Shown here piece after piece: positions 25,440 through 34,138 of a DNA stretch of 64,000 nucleotides. Source of the stretch: Lachnospiraceae bacterium UBA3762 (GTDB lineage: Bacteria > Bacillota > Clostridia > Lachnospirales > Lachnospiraceae); the NCBI GenBank assembly GCA_002371615.1, contig DFGA01000050.1, positions 1 through 64,000 of the forward strand, in the 5' to 3' direction. A program made the position numbers and the translations under genes. How positions within the stretch are numbered: position 1 is the first letter of the stretch; each line of letters opens with the position of its first letter. The notes under the pieces are model-generated. The model was not told where the DNA came from and did not search any database. It saw nothing but the letters and a program-made list of their open reading frames with translations.

Positions 25440-25468
25440 ATTATAAGCATAACTTTTCCAATAGTCAA
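25440..25468 (-). promoter_or_regulatory. rpsU promoter
   Basis: TTGACT, a 17-bp spacer and a perfect TATAAT on the minus strand: a near-consensus sigma-A promoter, as expected for a ribosomal protein gene. Confidence 0.88.
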
Positions 25469-25481
25469 GAAAAATTATAGA

Positions 25482-28133
25482 TCAAAGCATTTCTTCAACC
25501 ACATCTTTTGCAGAGGCTATCATTTCGCCTATTCCCGCGGGGTTCTTACCACCGGCCTGGGCCATTGTATCACGTCCTCCTCCGCCGCCGCCTACAAGCG
25601 GTGCAAGCTTTTTGATGATATTTCCGGCATGTGCCCCTGCTTTTACAGCATCAGGTGCGGCACTTACGATCAGATTGACCTTGCCGCCCGCATCCGAGCA
25701 CAGCACAAATACACCATTTGTATACTTTTCTTTCATCTGATCCGCGAGGTCACGGAGTGAGTTCATATCCGCATCGGGAACGGAAGTTGCGATGAGCTTT
25801 ACTCCCTTAACATCAACTGCCGAATCATCCAAATTTCCTGCAGCTTCTTTTGCAGCCTTTGATTTTAAAGACTCTATTTCCGAATTCAACGCCTTTATCT
25901 CCGAAACCATCTTGCCAAGCCTGTCGGAAAGCGTGGCAGGTGTAGCCTTTACGGTTGCAGCGGCATCTTTCAGATCATTTTCAATCTTTTTGTAGTGTCT
26001 TAGCACTTCAGCCCCTGTTATTCCTTCTATCCTTCTGACTCCGGCAGCGATTCCGCCTTCGGATACGATCTTAAAGCAATGGATCATTCCGGTTGATGCC
26101 ACATGGGTTCCTCCACACAATTCCTTGGAAAAATCACCCATTTTAACGACTCTTACAACATCACCGTATTTTTCTCCAAACAGAGCCATTGCCCCTGATT
26201 TTTTCGCATCCTCTATTGACATTATATCTGTAACGACCGGGAGGTCTTCCATGATTTTCTCATTAACAAGATCTTCTACCTTTGATATTTCATCATCGGT
26301 AAGTGCTCTTCCGAAAGAAAAGTCAAACCTGGTCCTCTCCCCGTCTTGATATGATCCCTGCTGCTTAACTTCATTACCGAGAACGTTTTGGAGTGCAGCC
26401 TGAAGCAGGTGGGTTGCCGAATGGTTCATACAGGTTCTGCTCCTGTTGGCGGTATCAACGCTTAAGGTTACTTTATCGCCGGTCTTAAATTCACCTTTAG
26501 TAACCTTACCCACGTGTCCGACTCTTCCGCCTGACAGTTTAACAGTATCGCTGACATTAAATGTCGCACTGCCCGAGCTGATGGAACCGAAATCTCCCTT
26601 TTGTCCGCCCATGGTAGCGTAAAAAGGTGTCCGGTCACAAACTATTGTACACTCACACCCTTCACTCACACTTTCTTTGAGTTCTCCCGTGGCAATAGCT
26701 ATTATCACGCCTTCATCCGTAAGTTTTTCATATCCTGTAAACTCGGACACAAGCTCATCATCAAGTTCCGAAAAGGCCTCAAAATCATTGGATGAAGATT
26801 TGAGTGCAAAGCTTGCACCCTCTCTTGCCTTTTGCTTTTGTTCATCCATCGCCTTATCAAATCCGTCTTCATCAACCTTTAAGCCCTTCTCTTTTGCCAT
26901 CTCGACCGTTAACTCAAGAGGGAATCCGAATGTATCATACAGATAAAACGCATCTTTACCTTTTATCTCCTTGTTACCGGATGATACATTTTCTTCAAGT
27001 ATCTTGACGAACTCCTTCATACCGTTTTCTATCGTAGAAGTAAATCTGTCAATTTCTTTTTTCAGTTCCGAAATAACAAACTCCCTGTTAGATACGAGGT
27101 TTGGATACGCATCCGAATAAACATCATCAATATAAATTCGGGCGATCTTAAGAAGATCTTCGGTAGATAATCCCAGTATTCTTCCGTGACGCACCGCACG
27201 CCTTATCAGTCTTCTTAACACATATCCGGCTCCACCGTTTGCGGGCGTAAGCTTTGCCTCATCCCCGATAAGCATTACGGAAGTACGTAAATGATCGGCA
27301 AGCACGCGCATCGAACGGGTCTTCTCTTCGTCTGCATCATATTTTTCTCCGGAGGCTTTCTCGATATAGCTTATTGCCGATGTAAACAGATCGGTTCTGT
27401 ATACGTCTTTGGTGCCGTTAAGAAACGCCAGTATTCTCTCGAGTCCCCATCCGGTATCGACATTTTTCTTCTCAAGAGGCGTCAGACTACCGTCTTTATG
27501 CTTTTCATACTGCATAAAAACGTCATTACCCAGCTCCGTGTATTTACCGCATGAACATCCGGGACCACAGTCAGGACCGCAGTCCGGAACATCAGCGATG
27601 TAGAACATTTCCGAATCCGGTCCGCAGGGGCCGTATTCAAGACCCCACCAGTTATCTTCGGCAGGAAGATAATAAATGTTTTCACTCTTAAATCCCGACT
27701 TGATACGGCACTGTGCTCCTTCTTCATCCCTCGGGGCATTTTCGTCTCCGGCAAATACCGTGGCAGCTAAATGATCCCTGTCAAAGCCGAAGACATCCGT
27801 AAGAAGCTCCCAGCTCCATTTACATCTTTCCTCTTTAAAATAATCTCCGAGGCTCCAGCTTCCCATCATCTCAAAAAAAGTTACATGAGATCTGTCTCCT
27901 ACAGAGTCAATATCATTAGTTCGAACGCAGCCCTGAACATTGCAGAGCCTTGTACCCATAGGATGTTTCTGCCCGAGAAGATACGGCATGAGCGGCTGCA
28001 TTCCCGCAACATTAAACATAACTCCGGTCGATCCGTCGGACACAAGTGATACAGCACCTACATCCCTGTGCCCTCTTTCTTTGTAAAATTCTTTCCACGT
28101 ATTTCTGAGTTCTTTTGAAGTAAACTGTTTCAT
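25482..28133 (-). CDS. alaS: alanyl-tRNA synthetase
   Basis: Charges tRNA-Ala. The 883-residue protein has the class II catalytic core (FNVAGMQPLMPYLLGQ, then FFEMMGSWSLGDYF). The editing domain has its zinc-binding HSATHLL and CGGTH. The C-Ala domain ends in a Gly-rich run (VGGGGGGRDTMAQAGG). An unusual Cys-rich insert, PDCGPDCGPGCSCG, sits in the catalytic domain at about residues 200-213. The ATG at 28133 is chosen because the synthetase fold begins there (MKQFTSKELR); a frame to 28220 overlaps asnA. No T-box leader is visible. No clear hairpin follows it before the rpsU promoter. Confidence 0.96.
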   Translation of the reverse strand: MKQFTSKELRNTWKEFYKERGHRDVGAVSLVSDGSTGVMFNVAGMQPLMPYLLGQKHPMGTRLCNVQGCVRTNDIDSVGDRSHVTFFEMMGSWSLGDYFKEERCKWSWELLTDVFGFDRDHLAATVFAGDENAPRDEEGAQCRIKSGFKSENIYYLPAEDNWWGLEYGPCGPDSEMFYIADVPDCGPDCGPGCSCGKYTELGNDVFMQYEKHKDGSLTPLEKKNVDTGWGLERILAFLNGTKDVYRTDLFTSAISYIEKASGEKYDADEEKTRSMRVLADHLRTSVMLIGDEAKLTPANGGAGYVLRRLIRRAVRHGRILGLSTEDLLKIARIYIDDVYSDAYPNLVSNREFVISELKKEIDRFTSTIENGMKEFVKILEENVSSGNKEIKGKDAFYLYDTFGFPLELTVEMAKEKGLKVDEDGFDKAMDEQKQKAREGASFALKSSSNDFEAFSELDDELVSEFTGYEKLTDEGVIIAIATGELKESVSEGCECTIVCDRTPFYATMGGQKGDFGSISSGSATFNVSDTVKLSGGRVGHVGKVTKGEFKTGDKVTLSVDTANRSRTCMNHSATHLLQAALQNVLGNEVKQQGSYQDGERTRFDFSFGRALTDDEISKVEDLVNEKIMEDLPVVTDIMSIEDAKKSGAMALFGEKYGDVVRVVKMGDFSKELCGGTHVASTGMIHCFKIVSEGGIAAGVRRIEGITGAEVLRHYKKIENDLKDAAATVKATPATLSDRLGKMVSEIKALNSEIESLKSKAAKEAAGNLDDSAVDVKGVKLIATSVPDADMNSLRDLADQMKEKYTNGVFVLCSDAGGKVNLIVSAAPDAVKAGAHAGNIIKKLAPLVGGGGGGRDTMAQAGGKNPAGIGEMIASAKDVVEEML

Positions 28134-28170
28134 TTTCCGATCCCACCTGTTTTCTTGAGAGCCACGCCAT

Positions 28171-29178
28171 TCAAAGCAACGTAATACCGGCTTCCTTCGC
28201 AGCCTTTTTGTCTTCATCAAGCCATACCGAACTTTGAACTTCCCCTATATGGGCACGGCGCAGGAAAAACATACATATTCTTGACTGTCCGATACCACCG
28301 CCGATCGTATATGGCAATTTCCCTTCAAATATTGCTTTATGGAACGAATACTTTGCACGTTCCGGACACTTGGCCTTTTTGAGCTGTGCGGCCAGGGAAT
28401 CCTCATCAACCCTGACCCCCATTGAAGATATCTCAAATCCCATATCAAGCAGAGGATAATACACGATGATATCTCCGTTAAGAGCCCAGTCATCATAGTC
28501 CGGAGCTCTCCCGTCATGCGGTTTGCCGTCCGAGAGTTTATCTCCTATCTGCATAAGAAAGATCGCTCCGTATTCTTTGGCGGCCGCTGTTTCCCTTTCT
28601 TTCGGTGTCTTATCGGGCCATCTGTCCAAAAGTTCCTGGGTAGTAATAAATTTAATGCTCTCCGGCAAAATACACTTGATTTCCGGATGTCTTGAATTAA
28701 TGAATATCTCTGTATTCTTAAGAGCCTCATAGACTTTCTTTACTACCGATTTGAGAGTTGAGACGGTTCTGTCTTTTTTGCTTATGATCAACTCCCAGTC
28801 CCACTGGTCAACATACAGAGAATGAAGATTGTCGGTATCCTCATCACGACGGATTGCGGTCATATCGGTATATAAACCTTCACCCTTCTTGAATCCGTAT
28901 TCTCCGAGAGCCCACCTCTTCCACTTTGCGAGGGAATGAACTATCTCCACTTCATCATCGTTTTGCTCTCTTATTCCGAATACAACCGGACGCTCAACTC
29001 CGTTCAGATTATCGTTTAAGCCCGAATCCGGCTTTACAAACAAAGGTGCCGAGACTCTCGTAAGGTTAAGCTCTTTTGCCAGCATTCTCTCAAAATAGTC
29101 CTTGACCTCTTTTATTGCAATCTCGGTTTCCTTAATGGACGATGTGCTTTTGTATCCTTCGGGAATTACAATGCTCAT
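28171..29178 (-). CDS. asnA: aspartate-ammonia ligase
   Basis: Makes asparagine from aspartate, ammonia and ATP. The 335-residue protein has the fold of a class II aminoacyl-tRNA synthetase. Conserved parts are VSAPLFVKPDSGLND, HSLAKWKRWALGEYGF, DQWDWELII and a C-terminal GGGIGQSRICMFFLR. GGAGGAG precedes the ATG, which overlaps the stop of the HPt gene (ATGA). It lies 37 bp upstream of alaS and is probably co-transcribed with it. Length is normal for the family. Confidence 0.95.
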   Translation of the reverse strand: MSIVIPEGYKSTSSIKETEIAIKEVKDYFERMLAKELNLTRVSAPLFVKPDSGLNDNLNGVERPVVFGIREQNDDEVEIVHSLAKWKRWALGEYGFKKGEGLYTDMTAIRRDEDTDNLHSLYVDQWDWELIISKKDRTVSTLKSVVKKVYEALKNTEIFINSRHPEIKCILPESIKFITTQELLDRWPDKTPKERETAAAKEYGAIFLMQIGDKLSDGKPHDGRAPDYDDWALNGDIIVYYPLLDMGFEISSMGVRVDEDSLAAQLKKAKCPERAKYSFHKAIFEGKLPYTIGGGIGQSRICMFFLRRAHIGEVQSSVWLDEDKKAAKEAGITLL

Positions 29179-29546
29179 TTTGTCTTCTCCTCCAGTCTTT
29201 GCGGGATCAGCGTCATCAAACGCTCAAGTTCATCAAGTATAGGCTGATGGAACTTTTCTGCCTCATCCCATTTTCCTTCTTTGATCAGTGCGTTTGACTC
29301 TGTTGCAAGACGAACAAGACAAACTGCGCCGCAGGATGCACCCGAGCCCTTCAGACTATGAACCGATATCCTGTAGCTTTCGATATCACGGGTGGCAAAC
29401 TTCTCTTTCATGTTGACATAGGTATTACCGATCTCCTTGCAAAACGTTTCAAGTACGATCCTGTAAAAATCATAATTGTTGTCATACATCTTCAGACACG
29501 CTTCTTCATCTATGCCGTCTTTTTCTTCAAACAGTCCACGTCCCAT
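29175..29546 (-). CDS. stand-alone HPt phosphotransfer protein
   Basis: A 123-residue helical protein with the histidine phosphotransfer motif VHSLKGSGAS (His63) and no other domain. Such proteins pass phosphate from the receiver of a hybrid kinase to a response regulator. The hybrid kinase at the right end of the window shows no HPt of its own in the visible part and could be a client, but pairing is inference. The ATG at 29546 has GGAAGG six bases ahead; earlier starts are poorer. It is the first gene of a unit with asnA and alaS, an odd place for a signalling gene. Confidence 0.88.
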   Translation of the reverse strand: MGRGLFEEKDGIDEEACLKMYDNNYDFYRIVLETFCKEIGNTYVNMKEKFATRDIESYRISVHSLKGSGASCGAVCLVRLATESNALIKEGKWDEAEKFHQPILDELERLMTLIPQRLEEKTK

Positions 29547-29588
29547 AACATACCTTCCGATCATATGCCGCTGTAAAAACAATGATTA

Positions 29589-29617
29589 ATTATAATCTCT
29601 CGGCATAATTTGCGCAA
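29589..29617 (-). promoter_or_regulatory. promoter of HPt-asnA-alaS
   Basis: TTGCGC, a 17-bp spacer and a perfect TATAAT on the minus strand, overlapping the very end of the birA gene region. Confidence 0.7.
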
Positions 29618-29619
29618 GA

Positions 29620-30369
29620 TTACTTATCTTCAAGCTTTATTCTGATCTCTCCGTCCCTGTATGTCCTGACAATACCGTTCATATCAAGGACTATACCGCC
29701 ATCACGGTCAATATCCATAACTTTCGCTTTTATTTCCTGATCTTTGTACAAATAGCTTACTTCATGTCCGATAACAACACTCAGTTCCCTGTATTTTTGC
29801 ACACATCCGGATCCTTCAAAATCATCATAAAAGGCCGAAAACTCACGGATGATCTGCCTTGCGAGCTCAACTGCCGCACCATTGGCATCAGACTTGTCAA
29901 GATCGCACTTTCTTTCCATCAGGCTTCCGTATCTACCTTCAATTTCCTTAGGTATATCGCCGGATTCATAAATGTTTATACCTATACCGAGAACAACATA
30001 GAAATCAGCCGACCCGTATTTATGCGCCTGTGCTACCATTCCGCCGACTTTCTTTTTATTGTATATAAGATCGTTTACCCACTTGATCCCGCAGTGTATA
30101 TTGAAATTTTTTTCTATTGCTATGGCAGATGCTACAGCGGCTGCTACGGTAATGTGTTCACACACCTGCTGACTGCGCGGTCGCAGAAGCAGACTCATAT
30201 ACAGATTTCCGCCTTCCGGCGAAAAAAAAGTCCTTCCGCTCCTGCCCTGTCCCTGAAGCTGCTTAAATGAAACCACGCATGTTCCTTCGGCAGCACCTTC
30301 TTCGGCCAGTTCGGAAACTCTTATATTAGTACTGTCGACTACTTCCATTACTCTTATATCTGCTTCCAT
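29620..30369 (-). CDS. birA: biotin-protein ligase (no DNA-binding domain)
   Basis: Attaches biotin to carrier proteins. The 249-residue protein has the catalytic and C-terminal domains only. STNIRVSELA begins the fold, GQGRSGRTFFSPEGG is the biotin/ATP loop, and KWVNDLIYNKKKVGGM holds the catalytic lysine region. The N-terminal winged helix of E. coli BirA is absent, so it should not repress biotin genes. Its likely substrate in this window is the carrier at 19951-20319. It overlaps the small Cys protein gene by 16 bp. Confidence 0.94.
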   Translation of the reverse strand: MEADIRVMEVVDSTNIRVSELAEEGAAEGTCVVSFKQLQGQGRSGRTFFSPEGGNLYMSLLLRPRSQQVCEHITVAAAVASAIAIEKNFNIHCGIKWVNDLIYNKKKVGGMVAQAHKYGSADFYVVLGIGINIYESGDIPKEIEGRYGSLMERKCDLDKSDANGAAVELARQIIREFSAFYDDFEGSGCVQKYRELSVVIGHEVSYLYKDQEIKAKVMDIDRDGGIVLDMNGIVRTYRDGEIRIKLEDK

Positions 30370-30530
30370 ACTACCTCATATTCATTGCCGAACCTGTAGT
30401 ATGGGCACTTGTATTCCGATTCAAACGCAAACCTTCCGTATTCATCCTCATCAAGATCCATCTGACAGTAATACTCGTCAAATTCCTCATCATATATATA
30501 ATTTGCACACGTTTCACAATTAACCTGCAT
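30354..30530 (-). CDS. small Cys-containing protein (DUF6472-like)
   Basis: A 58-residue acidic protein. Four cysteines are arranged CETC, then YYCQ and YKCPYY, suggesting a small metal-binding fold. It is rich in Tyr, Asp and Glu. It resembles short conserved Clostridia proteins I know as DUF6472; function is unknown. The ATG at 30530 follows GGCGGG by five bases and overlaps the end of the ABC transporter gene. Its end overlaps birA, so the three are translationally linked. Confidence 0.7.
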   Translation of the reverse strand: MQVNCETCANYIYDEEFDEYYCQMDLDEDEYGRFAFESEYKCPYYRFGNEYEVVWKQI

Positions 30531-32328
30531 CATATCCCGCCATATACAGTTTCTTATAAAATCCTCCGGCAGCCATAAGACTCTTATGATCGCCCGACTC
30601 CACAATATGTCCGTCTTTCATAACAAGTATGATATCCGCATTTTGGACCGTCTGCAACCTGTGGGCGACTATAAAGCTCGTCCTTCCTTCCATCATCTTA
30701 AGAAAAGCGCTCTGTATCTGCATCTCCGTTCTTGTATCGATTGAACTTGTTGCCTCATCAAGTATCAGCATCGGTGGCAGGTTAAGCATTACCCTTGTGA
30801 TACACAGCAATTGCTTCTGTCCTGCGGACAAACCTCCTCCGTCTTCACCGATCATTGTATCATAGCCTTTTTCAAGTCTTCGTATGAACCCGTGGGCGTG
30901 CGACTCTTTCGCGGCGGCTATTATCTCATCTTCAGATGCATCAGCCCTGGCCAGTCGAAGGTTGTCCATTATCGTTCCCTTCTTGAGCCATGTGTCCTGC
31001 AATACCATTCCGTATGATCTTCTGAGGCTCTTTCTAGTAACATCTCTGATGTCTTTACCGTCAACTCTTATACTGCCGTCATCAACATCATAGAATCTCA
31101 TGAGAAGATTGATCATCGTCGTTTTACCGCTTCCGGTCGGTCCTACGATCGCAACTCTCTCACCGGCGTTCACATGCAGATTAAGATCTTGTATAAGCTC
31201 CCTGTCCTTTGAATACGAAAAATCAACATCTGATAAATCAACGATCCCGTTACACCCGGTTATACTCTCCAGTTCGGAATCGTCGCTTTCACTCTCTTCA
31301 TCCAGTATCTCAAATACTCTTGCAGCGCAGGCAAGGGCATTTTGAAGTTCGGAAATAACAGAGGATATCTCATTAAACGGTTTTGTATACTGGTTCGCAT
31401 ATGACAAAAAAACGGTAAGGGTTCCGACTGTCATAAGCTCCCCTCCAATACTACCCCTTATACAGAAGAAGGCACCGCAAAGCGCGACAAGTGCATAGCA
31501 CAATGCATTGACGAATCTCGTGGAAGGATTAGTCAGCGATGAGAAGAATATAGCATTAAGCGACGATACAGACAGCCTTTCGTTGATCTCATCAAACTTT
31601 TCAAGAACCTGCTTCTCTTTTGAAAATGCCTTGACACATTTTTCATTACCGATCATCTCATCTATCAGCGCCGTCTGTTCTCCACGCTCTATACTCTGCT
31701 TTTGAAACATGGAATATGTACGACTCGAAATAAATCTCGCGATAAATATCGATAAAGGGGTGATAAACACAACGACTAATGTAATGACAACATTCATCGA
31801 AAACATAAAGATGAGTGTCAGAACTATCGTCATAATGCCGGTAAATGCCTGTGTAAAACCGAGAAGCAAGCCTTCCGCAAACTGGTCGGCATCAGCTACT
31901 ATTCTGCTGACGATATCACCTTGCGAAGACGAATCAATGACCTTAAGCGGAAGATGCTCTATCTTCCGTATCGCTGCATTTCTCACATCCCGTACAGTAT
32001 TATAGGTTATCGAATTGTTGATAACATTCATGATATACTGCGAGATCCCGACTGTTACGGCAAAGACTACGGCAAACAGAAGATTCTTTATAACACCGTC
32101 GTTATCGTCAATGAGGCAGTCTATTGCATTTCCGATCTTCACGGGGACAAGAAGTGTAAATACAACCGACACCGCAGCCAGTACAAGTGTTATCATGATC
32201 CTTCCGCTGTATCCTTTAAGGAAAGATGCCACACGTTTAACCGTTGCTCTTCGTCCGCTGTTAGCAAGTGCCGCATCATCTGCATTCAGATTGCCTTTGG
32301 GCACAAACCCTGAAGTGTCCATTGCCAT
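30520..32328 (-). CDS. ABC exporter, permease-ATPase half-transporter (second of pair)
   Basis: A 602-residue half-transporter: a six-helix export membrane domain (about residues 40-330) and a C-terminal ATPase. Walker A is GPTGSGKTT, the signature is LSAGQKQ and Walker B is MLILDEATSS with the catalytic Glu. A 40-residue cytoplasmic N-terminus precedes the first helix. The ATG at 32328 overlaps the stop of the partner gene and follows GGAGG. The two would form a heterodimeric exporter; multidrug or peptide cargo is possible but not shown. Confidence 0.93.
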   Translation of the reverse strand: MAMDTSGFVPKGNLNADDAALANSGRRATVKRVASFLKGYSGRIMITLVLAAVSVVFTLLVPVKIGNAIDCLIDDNDGVIKNLLFAVVFAVTVGISQYIMNVINNSITYNTVRDVRNAAIRKIEHLPLKVIDSSSQGDIVSRIVADADQFAEGLLLGFTQAFTGIMTIVLTLIFMFSMNVVITLVVVFITPLSIFIARFISSRTYSMFQKQSIERGEQTALIDEMIGNEKCVKAFSKEKQVLEKFDEINERLSVSSLNAIFFSSLTNPSTRFVNALCYALVALCGAFFCIRGSIGGELMTVGTLTVFLSYANQYTKPFNEISSVISELQNALACAARVFEILDEESESDDSELESITGCNGIVDLSDVDFSYSKDRELIQDLNLHVNAGERVAIVGPTGSGKTTMINLLMRFYDVDDGSIRVDGKDIRDVTRKSLRRSYGMVLQDTWLKKGTIMDNLRLARADASEDEIIAAAKESHAHGFIRRLEKGYDTMIGEDGGGLSAGQKQLLCITRVMLNLPPMLILDEATSSIDTRTEMQIQSAFLKMMEGRTSFIVAHRLQTVQNADIILVMKDGHIVESGDHKSLMAAGGFYKKLYMAGYDAG

Positions 32329-34052
32329 CACACATCCTCCTTCCTGTATTGAGAATCATATATTTCCCTGTAAACCTCACAGGACTTAAGGAGTTCATCA
32401 TGAGTACCCAGTCCGACCTGTTCCCCGTCATCGAGCACAAGGATATTATCACAATCCCTAACCGAGATCGTTCTTTGTGCAATTATGATAACTGTCGGTT
32501 TGAAAGGGAGTCCTTTAATATTCTCCCGAAGTTTCTTATCGGTCATATAATCAAGTGCCGATGATGAATCATCGAGTATCAAAAGCTTTGGTCTTGCCGC
32601 AAGAGTTCTGGCTATAGACAGTCTCTGCCGCTGACCTCCGGAAAAATTACGTCCTCCCGCTTCAACATGGCCATCCAATCCACCCTTTTCCTCAACAACC
32701 TCACTGCAGACAGCAGCATTAACCGCAGTCAAAAGTTCTTCATCCGATGCATCCGGACTGCCCCACTTAAGATTGTCTCTTATTGTTCCTTCAAACAGGA
32801 CGCTTTTTTGCATAACTATTCCGACAAAACGTCTTAGCACTCCCGTCTCAATTGAGTCAACCGGATTGCCGCACACCAGTACTTCGCCTTCACTTGCCTT
32901 ATAAAATGCCGGTATCAGGTTGGCAACAGTGGTTTTACCGGCGCCGGTTCCTCCTATTATTCCGAAAGTCTCACCCCTTTTTACGGTAAATGAGATATTA
33001 CTCACAGCATCATCCGCGCCTTCGTGATACTTTAAGGAAACATTTCTGAATTCCACCACAGGTTCATCATTTATATTAAGCGATAATACCGGGTTTTCTG
33101 CTTCACTATCCGTCCTGATCCCAAATATTTCATTTACCCTTTCACCGGAGGCAAATGCCTTATTAAGTGTCACTATCAGATTGGCAAATTTGATCAGTTC
33201 CAGCAGTATCTGCGACATATAGTTATACAGTGCCACGATCTGTCCGGTAGATAGGATTCCTGCGTCTATTTGTATCTTACCCACTCTGATAAGAAGTACT
33301 ATTGCCAAATTGACTATTACATATGTCATCGGATTGAGAAGTCCGGAGACCTTCCCTGCAAGCTTTTGAATGTGTGTAAGGTCCGCATTGGTATGTGTAA
33401 AAGCGGCAATCTGATCTTCTTCAAGCGTGAATGCCCTTACCACACGCGCACCCGAAAGGTTCTCTCTGACAAGACACAACACATCATCAAGCCTCTTCTG
33501 CGCCCGGGTCAGAAGCGGGATATTTGTCTTCATTATTACATAGACCGTAACGGCAAGAGACGCTATAACAAGTACAAATATAAGGGCCGACTTGAAATCT
33601 ATTGTAAAAGCCATGATCATGGCCCCGGCAACAATAAAAGGTGATCTTAAAAACAGACGAAGGAACATGTTGACGCCGTTTTGCAATATGTTAACGTCCG
33701 ATGTCATCCTCGTTATCATTGTCGATGTTCCGACATTATCTATTTCGGAAAATCCAAATGACAAAATATGCGCAAAAAGGTCATGCCTTAATCTCATGGA
33801 GAATCCGGTGGCAGCTTTTGCGGCAAAATACTGTGCTATGCAGGAAACACACAGCCCTATTACGGCAAGTGCCACAAGGACAGCAAAGGAGCGTACTATA
33901 TTTGCCGCCGCATTCTCCCTGATACCTTTATCTATCATTTGGGCTATCACAAGAGGAACTGTCAGTTCAAACAGTGCTTCAAGCATCTTAAACAGCGGTG
34001 CAAGTATACATTCTTTTTTGTAGTTTCCCAGATATTTTAAAAGATTCTTCAT
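32328..34052 (-). CDS. ABC exporter, permease-ATPase half-transporter (first of pair)
   Basis: A 574-residue half-transporter with six membrane helices and an ATPase. Walker A is GGTGAGKTT and the signature is FSGGQRQRL. Walker B reads LLILDDSSSALD, with Asp in place of the catalytic Glu. That marks a degenerate ATP site, as in many heterodimeric exporters, where only one of two sites hydrolyses ATP. The start at 34052 begins the cytoplasmic helix (MKNLLKYLGNY) with AAGG upstream. It leads an operon with the partner, the small Cys protein and birA. Confidence 0.93.
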   Translation of the reverse strand: MKNLLKYLGNYKKECILAPLFKMLEALFELTVPLVIAQMIDKGIRENAAANIVRSFAVLVALAVIGLCVSCIAQYFAAKAATGFSMRLRHDLFAHILSFGFSEIDNVGTSTMITRMTSDVNILQNGVNMFLRLFLRSPFIVAGAMIMAFTIDFKSALIFVLVIASLAVTVYVIMKTNIPLLTRAQKRLDDVLCLVRENLSGARVVRAFTLEEDQIAAFTHTNADLTHIQKLAGKVSGLLNPMTYVIVNLAIVLLIRVGKIQIDAGILSTGQIVALYNYMSQILLELIKFANLIVTLNKAFASGERVNEIFGIRTDSEAENPVLSLNINDEPVVEFRNVSLKYHEGADDAVSNISFTVKRGETFGIIGGTGAGKTTVANLIPAFYKASEGEVLVCGNPVDSIETGVLRRFVGIVMQKSVLFEGTIRDNLKWGSPDASDEELLTAVNAAVCSEVVEEKGGLDGHVEAGGRNFSGGQRQRLSIARTLAARPKLLILDDSSSALDYMTDKKLRENIKGLPFKPTVIIIAQRTISVRDCDNILVLDDGEQVGLGTHDELLKSCEVYREIYDSQYRKEDV

Positions 34053-34080
34053 ATATTTGTGCCTTGTAGCGTCTACATAC

Positions 34081-34107
34081 AAAAAGAACCCGGTTTGATC
34101 CGAATCC
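34081..34107 (-). terminator. probable ppdK terminator
   Basis: On the minus strand GGATTCGG pairs with CCGGGTTC (five Watson-Crick and three G-U pairs) around a 6-base loop, followed by TTTTTG. It lies 31 bases past the ppdK stop. Confidence 0.6.
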
Positions 34108-34138
34108 TTTTTGCATGTATATAACAGATAGTATTACA

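Noticed and set aside
28134..29546. T-box leaders for alaS, asnA or glyS
   Set aside because: No T-box bulge sequence or long leader is seen; the genes follow neighbours closely or have short leaders.
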